DNA of 64,000 bases. Source: [Eubacterium] infirmum. Its GTDB lineage: Bacteria; Bacillota; Clostridia; Peptostreptococcales; Anaerovoracaceae. The translations under genes were made by a program, and so were the position numbers. This document shows, one piece after another, positions 47,380 to 57,300 of the stretch; position 1 is the stretch's first letter; each line of letters begins with the position of its first letter. The stretch lies in the NCBI GenBank assembly GCA_900450455.1, contig UGGN01000001.1, positions 496,001-560,000 on the forward strand. The letters are read 5' to 3'. Under the pieces are notes generated by a model, which searched no databases, was not told the origin of the DNA, and saw nothing but the letters and a program-made list of their open reading frames with translations.

Positions 47380-48798
47380 ATGGAACATCATAATCAAAAA
47401 GGGCAGTGGGGTAGCCGGTTCGGCTTTCTGATGGCTGCGGTAGGCTCTGCTGTTGGATTGGGAAACCTTTGGAAGTTTCCTTATGTAATGGGAAAGGGCG
47501 GTGGATTTGCTTTCCTATTCATATACCTAATCATGGTAGCATTGGTAGGTGTAGTAATCCTACTTTCAGAGCTAGCCCTCGGGAGAAAGACCGGTAAGGG
47601 CGTTATCGCAGCCTATAGAGGAATTAGTCAGAAATACACATTTATCGGATGGATGTCATGGATTTCACCGGTGCTAATCCTTGGTTTTTATTCGATGCTT
47701 GGTGGCTACTGCATCAAATATACAATAGCAAATGTCGGCGACTTCTTCAGAGCGTCATGGGGCGTAAACGGTGCTGATTCAGCAGCTTTCTTCAAGGGAT
47801 TCTATACAGACCCTGTTCAGACTGTTGCATTTACAGTATTATTTGTCTTTCTGACCATTTTGATTACGAGAGTAGGTGTATCAAAGGGAATAGAGAAGTT
47901 TTCAGCTATAGCTATGCCGGCACTCTTTGTAATGCTTTGTGTAGTTATCGTAAGGAGTGTAACGCTTCCGGGTGCATCTGAGGGACTTGCATTCGTTTTC
48001 AAGCCAAACTTTGATGTATTCAAAGGAATGGGTTGGATAAGCGTATTGGCTAGCGCAAGCGGACAGATGTTCTTCTCACTATCACTTGGTATGGCTATCA
48101 TGGTAACATATGGTTCTTATATGAAGAAGAACGAGGATTTACAGGAGAATGCAATCATAATCCCTATCGCAGATACATTAATCGCGGTAATGGCAGGTGT
48201 TGCAATCATGCCTGCAGTATTTGCCTCTGGTCAGGATCCGGCAGCCGGTCCCGGACTACTATTCATAACACTTCAGACGGTATTCTCGGCTATGGGGTCA
48301 CTAGGTCCGGTATTTGGAACAATCTTCTACGGGTTGGTATTTATAGCGGCTATAACCTCTTCAATATCACTCGTTGAGGCGGTAAGCTCAGCTATCATGG
48401 ATAGAGCAATCGAGAAGAATAAGCCGGTCAACAGGACAAAGATAAGTCTGGCAGTAGGTATCTTCGTAGCTTTAGAAGGCGCTCTTGTAGCTCTTGACGG
48501 ACTAGGAGAGAGCAAGCTTCCACATCCGCTGGGGCTGGGTTCTCTACTTGACTTCTTTGATTTGATTTCAGAAGGTATCTTGATGCCTGTAGCAGCACTG
48601 CTTACAGCGGTAATCTTCGGATGGATAAAGCCGGCCTGGCTCGATTCCGAGATTGAAAACAAAGGTACAGATAGAGAGAAAAAGTTCAAGATGAGGGGAT
48701 ACTTTCAGTTCTGTCTAAAGTGGATAGTTCCACCGGTTATGATACTCGTACTAGCCGGACAGATGGACAGTTTCTTCGGACTAAATTGGTTTAACTAA
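47380..48798 (+). CDS. sodium-dependent transporter, NSS family (copy 2)
   Basis: This 472-residue paralogue of the preceding protein has GSAVGLGNLWKFPYVMGKGGGFAF in helix 1 and ASGQMFFSLSLGM in helix 6. The two are similar along their whole length (for example SVTLPGA-EGLAF and GMGWISVLA), which points to a local duplication followed by divergence. It shares the same transcript. The first position after Trp in helix 1 differs (Lys here, Gly in copy 1), so substrates may differ. Confidence 0.92.
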   Translation: MEHHNQKGQWGSRFGFLMAAVGSAVGLGNLWKFPYVMGKGGGFAFLFIYLIMVALVGVVILLSELALGRKTGKGVIAAYRGISQKYTFIGWMSWISPVLILGFYSMLGGYCIKYTIANVGDFFRASWGVNGADSAAFFKGFYTDPVQTVAFTVLFVFLTILITRVGVSKGIEKFSAIAMPALFVMLCVVIVRSVTLPGASEGLAFVFKPNFDVFKGMGWISVLASASGQMFFSLSLGMAIMVTYGSYMKKNEDLQENAIIIPIADTLIAVMAGVAIMPAVFASGQDPAAGPGLLFITLQTVFSAMGSLGPVFGTIFYGLVFIAAITSSISLVEAVSSAIMDRAIEKNKPVNRTKISLAVGIFVALEGALVALDGLGESKLPHPLGLGSLLDFFDLISEGILMPVAALLTAVIFGWIKPAWLDSEIENKGTDREKKFKMRGYFQFCLKWIVPPVMILVLAGQMDSFFGLNWFN

Positions 48799-48825
48799 AG
48801 TTAAAATAAACACTATTTACAAGAT

Positions 48826-48851
48826 GGCTCAGTGTATGCTGGGTCTTTTTT
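48826..48851 (+). terminator. terminator after the symporter pair
   Basis: GGCTCAG (48826-48832) and CTGGGTC (48839-48845) form a stem with two G-U pairs, then six T. Confidence 0.7.
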
Positions 48852-49115
48852 ATTGTATCAAATAATTTGATAGTATCTATTTCCGTAGCTTGGAAATCGT
48901 ATACATTCAGCCAGCACATACTTGCAAAGCTTCTTGTATAGCCTTTCTCTTTGCATCTGATGAAAACCTCTGCCAATCCATATACTCCATTACGTTTAAG
49001 GTATAAGGCAAGGAGAGAGCAGAAAAAACAGGAGAAAATCAAGGTTCTGAAAAAAGTGGATACCAGTAAAAGAATATAAAAAATGAGATTAAAAGCATTA
49101 TAGGAAAATTGCCTA
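48852..49115. other. intergenic stretch without a supported gene
   Basis: I see no convincing gene. The minus strand is open for a region reading CKEKGYTRSFASMCWLNVYDF, which looks like it could be a decayed protein fragment, but there is no start signal or family match I can name. Confidence 0.3.
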
Positions 49116-49168
49116 TTGACAACAGAGTTAGACAATGCTAACATACTTTTATCGAGGAACTCCTCGAT
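49116..49168 (+). promoter_or_regulatory. tetR promoter with palindromic operator
   Basis: TTGACA (49116-49121) and TAACAT (49139-49144) are 17 bases apart. Seven bases after the -10 is a perfect 8-bp inverted repeat, ATCGAGGA (49151-49158), AC, TCCTCGAT (49161-49168), at the start of the transcript. This is the place for an autorepressor. Confidence 0.8.
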
Positions 49169-49184
49169 AAGGAAGGAGGAAAAT

Positions 49185-49781
49185 TTGTCAAGTAAAAGAT
49201 TGTCAAAAGATGAGAGGGAAAAACAAATTCAAAATGCGGCAAAAAAAGTTATTTTGGAAAAAGGTTTTTTCAATACAACAATGGATGATGTAATTGTATG
49301 TTCAGGTATGTCGGTTGGAGGTGTTTATCACTATTATAAAAGTATCTATGAGATTTTTTATGACATAATGTCTCAGGGTCTTGACTATGGCGAGGAGAGA
49401 AACTTTTTGAAGACAGGAGAAAAGCATAATTTGGAAACCTTTGTAGACTTTATGCTGGATAAAATTTTTGATGATAATGAATACAAAGAACTATTTACAA
49501 TTCTTTTAGAAGGGATTGCAAGAGATCAAGAGTTATTAAAAATATACAAAAGACTTAATACCAAATATATTGATATTCTTCATAGAGCGTTTAGAGATGG
49601 CGATATATCAAATGATGTATTAGAGGATCAGTTTTTGATATTTTTTACGCACTCTTTGCTAATTGGGTATGCTTCGTTTGAACCTTTAGGTGGAAAAGAA
49701 ACATTTAAAAAGAATAAAGATATAGTGAAATCTATGATTCTACTATATCTAAATGAATCTTATGGGAGGAAAAATAAATGA
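49185..49781 (+). CDS. TetR family transcriptional regulator
   Basis: This 198-residue repressor has the usual N-terminal helix-turn-helix (IQNAAKKVILEKGFFNTTMDDVIVCSGMSVGGVYHYYKS) and a helical ligand domain. I choose the TTG at 49185 because AAGGAGG stands eight bases before it. The frame is also open to a TTG at 49116, but that is the -35 box of the promoter. It ends four bases inside the next gene and most likely represses itself and the ECF transporter through the palindrome. Codon use is AT-rich, unlike neighbours. Confidence 0.9.
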   Translation: MSSKRLSKDEREKQIQNAAKKVILEKGFFNTTMDDVIVCSGMSVGGVYHYYKSIYEIFYDIMSQGLDYGEERNFLKTGEKHNLETFVDFMLDKIFDDNEYKELFTILLEGIARDQELLKIYKRLNTKYIDILHRAFRDGDISNDVLEDQFLIFFTHSLLIGYASFEPLGGKETFKKNKDIVKSMILLYLNESYGRKNK

Positions 49782-50383
49782 AATTAAAATTAAAAGATGT
49801 TGTTATTGTTAGTTTACTCGGAGTTGTGGGTTTTGTAATTAGCATGGTATCAGGAATGATAACACAAGCATTTGGAACATATGGAGTTTTCGTACATGTT
49901 TCCATAGGAAGTTTGTTATGCGCTCCTGTTTATTTCGTTATGTGCCATAAGATTCATAAAAGAGGAACGATTTTTATTTACTATTTATTAGCGGGGATCA
50001 TTTATTCAATTATGGGATTTATTCCAATGCTTCCTATTATGGCTGTAGCTGGTCTATTAGGAGAAATTAGTATAGGTAATAGAGACAATTATACAAGTGA
50101 TGGTAGAATCAGCATTTCATATGTAATCTCTCAGGTTATTTATGCACTTCATGGCTTTTTCTTTATTCTTTTCTTAGGTGTAGAAGGATTAGTAAAAACT
50201 TTTCCTAATTTATTTACAATGGAAAAAGCTCAGATGGTAAAAGATACTTTCTTCAATTCAAAGAATATGGCGATTATATTGTCAGTGGAAATTATTGCAG
50301 CTATTTTAGGTACGCTGCTTGGAAAATATATTTATAATAAATTTTTTAATAAGAATGTCAAAAAAGAAGGAATACTGTCTTGA
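49778..50383 (+). CDS. ECF transporter S component, MptD/Trep_Strep family
   Basis: This 201-residue membrane protein has about six hydrophobic helices and resembles the Trep_Strep family of substrate-binding ECF S components (GMITQAFGTYGVFVHVSIGSLLCAPVYFVM; AGLLGEISIGNRDNY). It would bind the substrate, which is unknown. It overlaps the regulator by four bases (ATGA) and the T component by four, so the block is one operon. Confidence 0.8.
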   Translation: MKLKLKDVVIVSLLGVVGFVISMVSGMITQAFGTYGVFVHVSIGSLLCAPVYFVMCHKIHKRGTIFIYYLLAGIIYSIMGFIPMLPIMAVAGLLGEISIGNRDNYTSDGRISISYVISQVIYALHGFFFILFLGVEGLVKTFPNLFTMEKAQMVKDTFFNSKNMAIILSVEIIAAILGTLLGKYIYNKFFNKNVKKEGILS

Positions 50384-51078
50384 GGTTTGTAGATAATACA
50401 AAAATTAATCTAAAAATCAAACCACTTTCCATTGGCATCCTTATGATTATCTATACAAGCATTGTGTTTTTTAGCACAATGCTTGTATATTGGATGATGT
50501 TACTGTTTAGCTTTTTATTACTTATTGCCGTGAAAAAGAAAAAATCAATTCCGTTATTCATTTTCTATTTTGCTTTATTTGGGCTGATTTTATTAGTTTC
50601 AAGTAAATGTACAATTTCAGGATGGATAGGATCAATTTATACAATGGGACTTATTATTCTTAAACTTTTCCCTTTATGGACTTTAGCGGCAATTTTATCA
50701 AGTTTCGGGACATCGACAATCATATATTCCTTAAGGAACCTTCGCTTACCACATTCATTATGTATTGGGGTATCTATTTTTTTTCGTTTTATCCCTGAAT
50801 ACAGGGCGTATTTATCAGAAATAAAAGAAGGCTTAAAAGCTAGAAATATGGGATTGAGTATTATCAGACCGATTCATAGTGTAGAAATTTATTTAGTTCC
50901 TATGATTTACAAAGCATTTGAAACAGGGGAGATTCTATCCTGTGCCTTAATTACAAAAGGAATTGAATATGATTGTAAAAAAACTTCATATGAAGCTCTT
51001 TCTTTTACATGGAAAGACTATAGCATTATTTTAGTGGGATTTGTATTTTTGGGGATTACAATATGGCAAAAATTATAA
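50380..51078 (+). CDS. ECF transporter transmembrane (T) component
   Basis: This 232-residue EcfT-type protein has hydrophobic helices in the first half, then a cytoplasmic helical region with the two coupling motifs, seen here as KARNM and ITKGIE, that contact the ATPases. The start codon is TTG overlapping the previous stop; GAAGGAA is the ribosome-binding site. The end overlaps the ATPase gene by 16 bases. Confidence 0.85.
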   Translation: MRFVDNTKINLKIKPLSIGILMIIYTSIVFFSTMLVYWMMLLFSFLLLIAVKKKKSIPLFIFYFALFGLILLVSSKCTISGWIGSIYTMGLIILKLFPLWTLAAILSSFGTSTIIYSLRNLRLPHSLCIGVSIFFRFIPEYRAYLSEIKEGLKARNMGLSIIRPIHSVEIYLVPMIYKAFETGEILSCALITKGIEYDCKKTSYEALSFTWKDYSIILVGFVFLGITIWQKL

Positions 51079-52508
51079 AAGTTGACATAGAAAATTTTTC
51101 GTACGGCGAAGAAACTATTTTACAGGACATTCATTTTTCTGTAGAAAAGGGTGAATTCATTGTTATTACAGGCTTATCAGGGTGTGGAAAAACAAGTCTG
51201 TTAAGATTGTTAAACGGGTTAATTCCAAACCTATATGATGGAGAGATAACCGGGGAAATACACATATTAGGTAAGTCTATTTCTAATTATAAAAAAGGAG
51301 AAATTGCAAAGTATGTTGGCAATGTTTTTCAAAATCCCAATGATCAATTTTTTTCAAAAGAGGTGGAAAATGAAATAGCACTCATTGGAGAAAACATGGG
51401 GATGGAACGCCAGTTGCTACACGAAAGAGTGGAAAATGCTTTACAAGAAATTGGCATTACTGATTTAAAAACAAAAAATGTGAGGGAACTTTCCGGAGGA
51501 CAAAAGCAAAAAGTAGCTATTGCTTCAACTTTGGTATTTGATAGCGAGATTATTTTTTTCGATGAGCCTTCAGCAAATCTTGATTATAAAGCAACAAATG
51601 ATCTTGAAAAAATTTTAAAACATTTGAAGGAGCAAGGTAAAACCATAGTTATAGCAGAACATAGATTGTCATATTTAAGTCAGTTATTGGATCGCCTAAT
51701 TCTTCTTAAAGATGGAAAAATTAAGACGATTTTTTCATCCGATAATCTAACTGATGATGTTGAACATGAAAATGATTTGCGTTCTTTTAATAATAAAAAT
51801 TTAAGATCGACTATGGAAGATCCAGATAATCATCAGATGATAAACATTGAAGATGTTTATGTCTCTAATAATGGATACAGCTTGGATGAGCCTGTTAATT
51901 TTTCCTTAAATCGTGGAGAATGTATGGCGTTAATAGGTGAAAATGGAATAGGGAAAACAACTCTTGCTAAAGAGTTGACAGGTCTTATACCAATGCGAAA
52001 TGGTAAGACATCTTATGCTCAGTCTACGAGAAGTAGGTTATCTAATGTGGCAATTAGCTTACAAAATTGTAGCAATATGTTTTTTTGTGAAACTGTTGAA
52101 AAGGAACTAATCCCCCAAAATAAAAATAAAGACCAAAAATATTTAGCAGAGGTTAAAAAGTATCTGATTGAAATGGAGTTGTGGGATAAGAGAATGTTGA
52201 ATCCCCATGATTTATCAGGGGGAGAAAAGCAAAGATTGGCACTTCTTATAGCTTTGCTTAAAGATTCTAAGTTTGTTATTTTGGATGAACCTACGGCAGG
52301 ATTGGATTATAGAAGGATGATGCTTGTTGCAGATGCCATTAAGAAAAAAATCAGAAGTACTCCTGTTATGCTTATAACACACGATATAGAGCTTATGTTT
52401 CAAGTTTGTAATACAGCCTATTTACTTTCCCAAAACGGAAACAAAAAGATAAGTGTTCGAGGTAATGAATGTAAAATATTAGATTTTTTTAAGGGAAAGA
52501 AAAGTTAG
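51063..52508 (+). CDS. ECF-type ATPase with two ABC domains
   Basis: This 481-residue protein carries two complete ATP-binding domains in one chain. First: Walker A GLSGCGKTS, signature LSGGQKQKVAIA, Walker B IIFFDEPS. Second, from about residue 260: GENGIGKTTL, DLSGGEKQRLALL, FVILDEPTAGLDY. It would power the S and T components just upstream. The order S-T-double ATPase is known for this transporter class in oral Firmicutes. Confidence 0.92.
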   Translation: MAKIIKVDIENFSYGEETILQDIHFSVEKGEFIVITGLSGCGKTSLLRLLNGLIPNLYDGEITGEIHILGKSISNYKKGEIAKYVGNVFQNPNDQFFSKEVENEIALIGENMGMERQLLHERVENALQEIGITDLKTKNVRELSGGQKQKVAIASTLVFDSEIIFFDEPSANLDYKATNDLEKILKHLKEQGKTIVIAEHRLSYLSQLLDRLILLKDGKIKTIFSSDNLTDDVEHENDLRSFNNKNLRSTMEDPDNHQMINIEDVYVSNNGYSLDEPVNFSLNRGECMALIGENGIGKTTLAKELTGLIPMRNGKTSYAQSTRSRLSNVAISLQNCSNMFFCETVEKELIPQNKNKDQKYLAEVKKYLIEMELWDKRMLNPHDLSGGEKQRLALLIALLKDSKFVILDEPTAGLDYRRMMLVADAIKKKIRSTPVMLITHDIELMFQVCNTAYLLSQNGNKKISVRGNECKILDFFKGKKS

Positions 52509-52509
52509 A

Positions 52510-52720
52510 ACAATAGAAAAAATTGGAGGGATTAAGCGAACTAGGGATTTAATTAAGATGTTTGTATTGAAAGAAATCTCATCAGGAGAACTAAAGAACA
52601 TTATCATAGAACAAGTGGACAGCATGGAAACATAACTTGCACATTTAGTGCCTGAGTTTACAGCAAATCTTGTCGGATCGATACTTTTGCTTGGATATAT
52701 GCTTAGAGAAAGAGATAGAT
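52510..52720 (+). pseudogene. decayed ABC exporter membrane-domain fragment
   Basis: In one frame the DNA reads SSGELKNIIIEQVDSMET, a TAA stop, then LAHLVPEFTANLVGSILLLGYM. This matches the middle of ABC exporter transmembrane domains (sG-L-k-ii-edv-e, AH-xPe-...). The rest of the gene is gone. In related operons one or two ABC exporters follow the ECF genes, so this is probably what remains of one. Confidence 0.6.
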
Positions 52721-52859
52721 ATAGAGTTAGAAAAAGAGGGGGAGATAGAAAAAATATCCCCAATTTTTTACGGAGAATATAAAAATGTTTTCTTATATAG
52801 CTAAGTGTAAAAACATCATGTGAGTGCTTAAAATTTGTATCCGAATTACTGCGAAATTA

Positions 52860-52888
52860 TTGACATCAAAATGCTTTTGTGTTAGTAT
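52860..52888 (+). promoter_or_regulatory. promoter of the pyr operon
   Basis: TTGACA (52860-52865), 17 bases, TAGTAT (52883-52888). Confidence 0.8.
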
Positions 52889-53002
52889 TTCTTTAATCTT
52901 TAATACGATACAGAGAGATCGGCAAGATTGGAATATATACTCATAGCATGCACTGTGCATAATGTTTTTGTATACTAACCTTGTCGCCGGCAAGGTTTTT
53001 TT
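52889..53002 (+). promoter_or_regulatory. PyrR-type transcription attenuator
   Basis: Three alternative structures can be drawn. CGAT-ACAGAGAG-ATCG (52906-52921) presents the CAGAGAG loop seen in PyrR-binding RNA. CGGCAAG (52920-52926) can pair with CTTGTCG (52980-52986) as antiterminator. AACCTTG/CAAGGTT (52977-52983 with 52991-52997) followed by T forms the terminator. UMP-bound PyrR would hold the first structure and so allow termination. pyrR itself is not in the window. Confidence 0.8.
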
Positions 53003-53070
53003 ATTGCAAGGCGCGGGTTTGTTTCAGGATGAAGGTATATTCCAAGGGTTAGGAATCGAAAGGAAGACCA

Positions 53071-54285
53071 ATGACTCTAAATAACACAAAGCTATATATG
53101 CTAAATAAAGAAGAAGTAATAGAAGCTGTAGAAAAGACTGATGACAGCAGCCTTAACTGTGAGCTTTTTGATGATTCTCGTTATGCTATATTCCCCGGTT
53201 TTTGCGATGTGCACGTGCATTTTCGTGAGCCGGGTTTTTCATATAAGGAAACTATAGCAACAGGAAGTAGGTCGGCAGCAGCAGGAGGATACACAGACGT
53301 TTGCACCATGCCAAATCTGAAGCCGGTTCCGGATAGTCTGCCGCACCTAAGACAGCAGCTTGAGATAATCGAAAGAGATGCGGTTATAAACGTTCACCCT
53401 TACGGAGCTATAAGCGTAGCCGAAAAGGGAGAGGAACTTGCAGACATGGAGGTGATGGCACCTTATGTAATTTCCTTTTCTGATGATGGTAGAGGAATTC
53501 AGGATAAGTCGCTCATGAGAGAGGCTATGTATCAGGTAAAGGAGCTAGGTAAGATTTTAGTAGCACATTGCGAGGTAGAAAGCCTGGTTAAGGGCGGATA
53601 TATTCACGACGGTGAGTATGCAAAGAAGAACAATCACCTTGGAATCTGTAGTGAGAGCGAGTGGCGTGAGGTAGAGCGTGACATCAAGCTCGCTGATGAG
53701 ACGGGCTGCCCGTTTCATGCCTGCCATATTTCCAGTAAGGAGAGCGTAGAGCTTATAAGAGATGCTAAGAAGAGCGGGGTGGATGTGAGCTGCGAGACTG
53801 CACCTCATTACCTGATAATGAATGACATGAATCTAAAGGAGGACGGCTGGTACAAAATGAATCCCCCAATTAGAGCGAGAGAGGATCAAGAGGCTTTGAT
53901 AGAGGGAATCTTAGATGGAAGTGTGGATATGATTGCAACTGACCATGCACCGCACACCGAGGATGAAAAGAACCGGGGTCTTAAGGATAGCAATTTCGGC
54001 ATAGTTGGTCTTGAAACCGCGTTTCCACTGCTATATACGAAGCTTGTGCTTGAGGGGGTTTTGAGCCTGGAGTACTTGTTAAAGCTTATGACAACGGCTC
54101 CACGTGAGCGCTTTGGAATAAAGAGAGCAGCTTCTGACTTTACAATATTTAATCTTGAGAATGAATATGAGATTCGCTCAGAGGAATTCCTGACAAAGGG
54201 TAGGGCTATGCCTTTTGAGGGAGAAAAGGTCAAGGGACAGTGCATGCTTACGCTCTGCAACGGTAAGATAGCATACCGCAGATAA
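53071..54285 (+). CDS. pyrC: dihydroorotase
   Basis: Dihydroorotase (404 residues) closes carbamoyl aspartate to dihydroorotate. Metal-binding and substrate motifs: DVHVHFREPGFSYKETI (two His), MPNLKP, FSDDGRG (Asp), AHCE (His), CHISSKES (His) and MIATDHAPH (Asp). It is the first gene after the attenuator. A GAAAGGAAG site precedes the ATG. Confidence 0.95.
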   Translation: MTLNNTKLYMLNKEEVIEAVEKTDDSSLNCELFDDSRYAIFPGFCDVHVHFREPGFSYKETIATGSRSAAAGGYTDVCTMPNLKPVPDSLPHLRQQLEIIERDAVINVHPYGAISVAEKGEELADMEVMAPYVISFSDDGRGIQDKSLMREAMYQVKELGKILVAHCEVESLVKGGYIHDGEYAKKNNHLGICSESEWREVERDIKLADETGCPFHACHISSKESVELIRDAKKSGVDVSCETAPHYLIMNDMNLKEDGWYKMNPPIRAREDQEALIEGILDGSVDMIATDHAPHTEDEKNRGLKDSNFGIVGLETAFPLLYTKLVLEGVLSLEYLLKLMTTAPRERFGIKRAASDFTIFNLENEYEIRSEEFLTKGRAMPFEGEKVKGQCMLTLCNGKIAYRR

Positions 54286-54344
54286 TAGCAAGGCAAACTA
54301 GAAAGTAAATAATTCAAATTCATATATATTTTCGGAGGTAGAAA

Positions 54345-57300
54345 ATGGCAAAGAGGACAGATATCAAAAAAGTACTTATCATAGGTTCAGGTCCTATCGT
54401 AATCGGACAGGCTGCTGAATTTGACTACGCGGGCACACAGGCTTGCCTAGCGCTCAAGGAAGAGGGCTACGAAGTAGTTTTGGTAAATTCAAACCCTGCG
54501 ACTATAATGACGGATACGACTATAGCGGATAAGGTTTACATGGAGCCTTTGACACTGGAATATGTGGCAAAGATTCTTCGCTATGAGAGACCTGACGCAA
54601 TTCTTCCTGCCATAGGCGGACAGACAGGACTAAATCTTGCCATGCAGCTGGACAGAAAGGGCGTACTTAAGGAGTGCGATGTAAAGCTTCTGGGAACGAG
54701 CATCAGAAGTATTGAAAGAGCAGAGGACAGAGAGCTATTTAAGGAACTCTGCCAGTCCATCGGAGAACCTATAATTCCATCAGAGATTACATATAATCTG
54801 GACGAGGCTAAGGAAGCGGCTAAGAAGATTGGATATCCGGTAGTTCTACGACCGGCGTTTACTCTTGGTGGAACGGGCGGTGGCTTTGCACACGATGAAG
54901 AGGAACTCGAGGAGCTTGGAACTAATGCTTTTAAGCTATCACCGGTTCATCAGGTTTTGATAGAAAAGAGTGTTAAGGGATATAAGGAAATTGAGTTTGA
55001 GGTAATGCGTGACTCCGAGGACAATGCGATTACCATATGCGGAATGGAGAATATAGATCCTGTCGGCGTGCACACCGGTGATTCAATGGTTGTGGCACCA
55101 ATCATGACTCTTTCGGACCACGACCTAAAGATGCTAAACGACAGCGCTATAAAGATTATTAGAGAGCTTGAGATTGAAGGTGGCTGTAATGTGCAGTTCG
55201 CACTGGATCCTAACTCAAGCAAATACTTCTTGATAGAGGTCAACCCGCGTGTATCACGTTCATCGGCACTAGCATCAAAGGCCAGCGGATATCCAATTGC
55301 CAGAGTTACAGCAAAGATTGCTATGGGAATGCTGCTCGAGGATATAGAGATTGCAAATACAACAGCTGCTTTTGAACCGGTGCTCGACTATGTTGTTGCA
55401 AAGCTTCCAAGATTTCCATTTGATAAGTTTGCCAGCGCATCAAATGAGCTGGGTACGCAGATGAAGGCTACCGGTGAGGTTATGGGTATAGGTTCAAACC
55501 TTGCAGAGTGCTTGCTCAAGTCGGTTCGTTCACTTGAAATCGGTGTTGACCACTTCAGAATGAATAAGTTCGTCGAGATGTCAAATGAGGACATGCTCGA
55601 GTACATAAAGACATTTAGAGACGATGCAATCTTCGCAATTTGTGAGCTTCTAAGAAGAGATGTAGATGTTTCAATCATCTCTGATATCACTAAAATTACG
55701 CCATACTTCATAGAGGTATTTGCGGACATGGTGAAGATGGAGAGAAAACTTGCGGAGAACAAGGGCGATATGGATGTGCTTCTCGAGGCGAAGAAGATGG
55801 GCTTTGGGGATATCGAAGTCGCTAGACAGTGGAATATGGACGAGATGGACGTGTTCAAACTGAGATGGGAAAACAAGATGCTTCCTGTTTACAGAATGGT
55901 AGATACTTGTCATACGGGCGCATACATACCATACTTCTACTCATCATATAGCGGAAAGAACGATTCCATCGTCACTGCTAAGAAGAAAATCTTCGTGCTG
56001 GGGGCAGGTCCAATAAGAATTGGACAGGGAGTAGAGTTCGACTACTCAACAGTTCATGCGGTTCAGACAATTAGAAAAGAGGGCTACGAGGCAATTATCA
56101 TAAACAACAATCCTGAGACGGTCTCAACAGACTATACGACGGCTGATAAGCTCTACTTTGAACCTTTGACCCCTGAAGATGTCATGAACATAATCGCTCT
56201 TGAAAATCCGGATGGAGTTATCGCTTCATTGGGCGGACAGACAGCTATTAACCTAGCCCAGCCACTAGAAGATAGAGGTGTCAAGATTATAGGAACTGAC
56301 TGCGAGGCTATCGAAAGAGCCGAGAACAGAGACCGCTTTGAGAGAGTTCTAGTAGATCTGAACATTCCGCAGCCGAGAGGAAAGGCGGTAACAGATATCG
56401 AAGAGGGTATCAAAACCGCAGAGAGCGTTGGATATCCGGTGCTTGTAAGACCAAGCTTTGTTCTAGGCGGAAGAGCTATGCAGATTGTAGCTGATGAGAA
56501 TCAGCTTAGACACTACCTCAAGACTGCAGTAGAGATTGATAATGACAAGCCGGTGCTGGTTGATAAGTATATTCAAGGTAAGGAAGTTGAAATCGATGCG
56601 ATTTGTGACGGTAGGGACGTATTTATCCCGGGAATTATGGAACTCGTTGAGAGAACAGGTATCCACTCGGGTGACTCAATCAGCGTATATCCTGCTTTCA
56701 GTATCTCCGACAAGGTGAAGGGAATAATACTTCAGTATGCGAAGAAGCTGGGACTGGGTATTGGAATTATAGGGCTTTATAACATCCAGTTCATCGTAGA
56801 TGAAGAAGAAAATGTATATATAATCGAGGTAAACCCACGCTCATCAAGGACTGTACCTTTCCTATCAAAGGCAACAGGCTACAGTCTCGCAGACATTGCG
56901 ACAGAGGTTATCATGGGCAAGAGTCTCAAGGAACAGGGATTCTTTGATATATATCCTGAGGAGAAGAAGAGATATTATGTAAAGGCACCTGTATTCTCAT
57001 TTAACAAGATAAAGGGGCTAGACGCATACCTATCACCTGAGATGAAGTCAACAGGTGAAGCAATAGGATATGATAACAAGCTGAACAGAGCGCTATATAA
57101 AGCACTTCAGGCTTCGGGAATGCATCTGCAGAACTATGGAACCGTATTTGCAACGATTGCAGATAAGGACAAGAAAGAGGCACTCCCTTTGATAAAGAGA
57201 TTCTACAATCTCGGATTCAATATCGAGGCAACAGAGGGAACTGCTCTATTCCTAAAGGAGAATGGAATAAGGACCAGAATTCTAAGAAAGATCAGCGAAG

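Noticed and set aside
49116..49184. Longer TetR protein from TTG at 49116
   Set aside because: That TTG is the -35 box, and the strong ribosome-binding site favours TTG at 49185.
52558..52760. Short new gene after the ECF ATPase
   Set aside because: An in-frame stop and similarity to the middle of ABC exporters show it is a decayed fragment.
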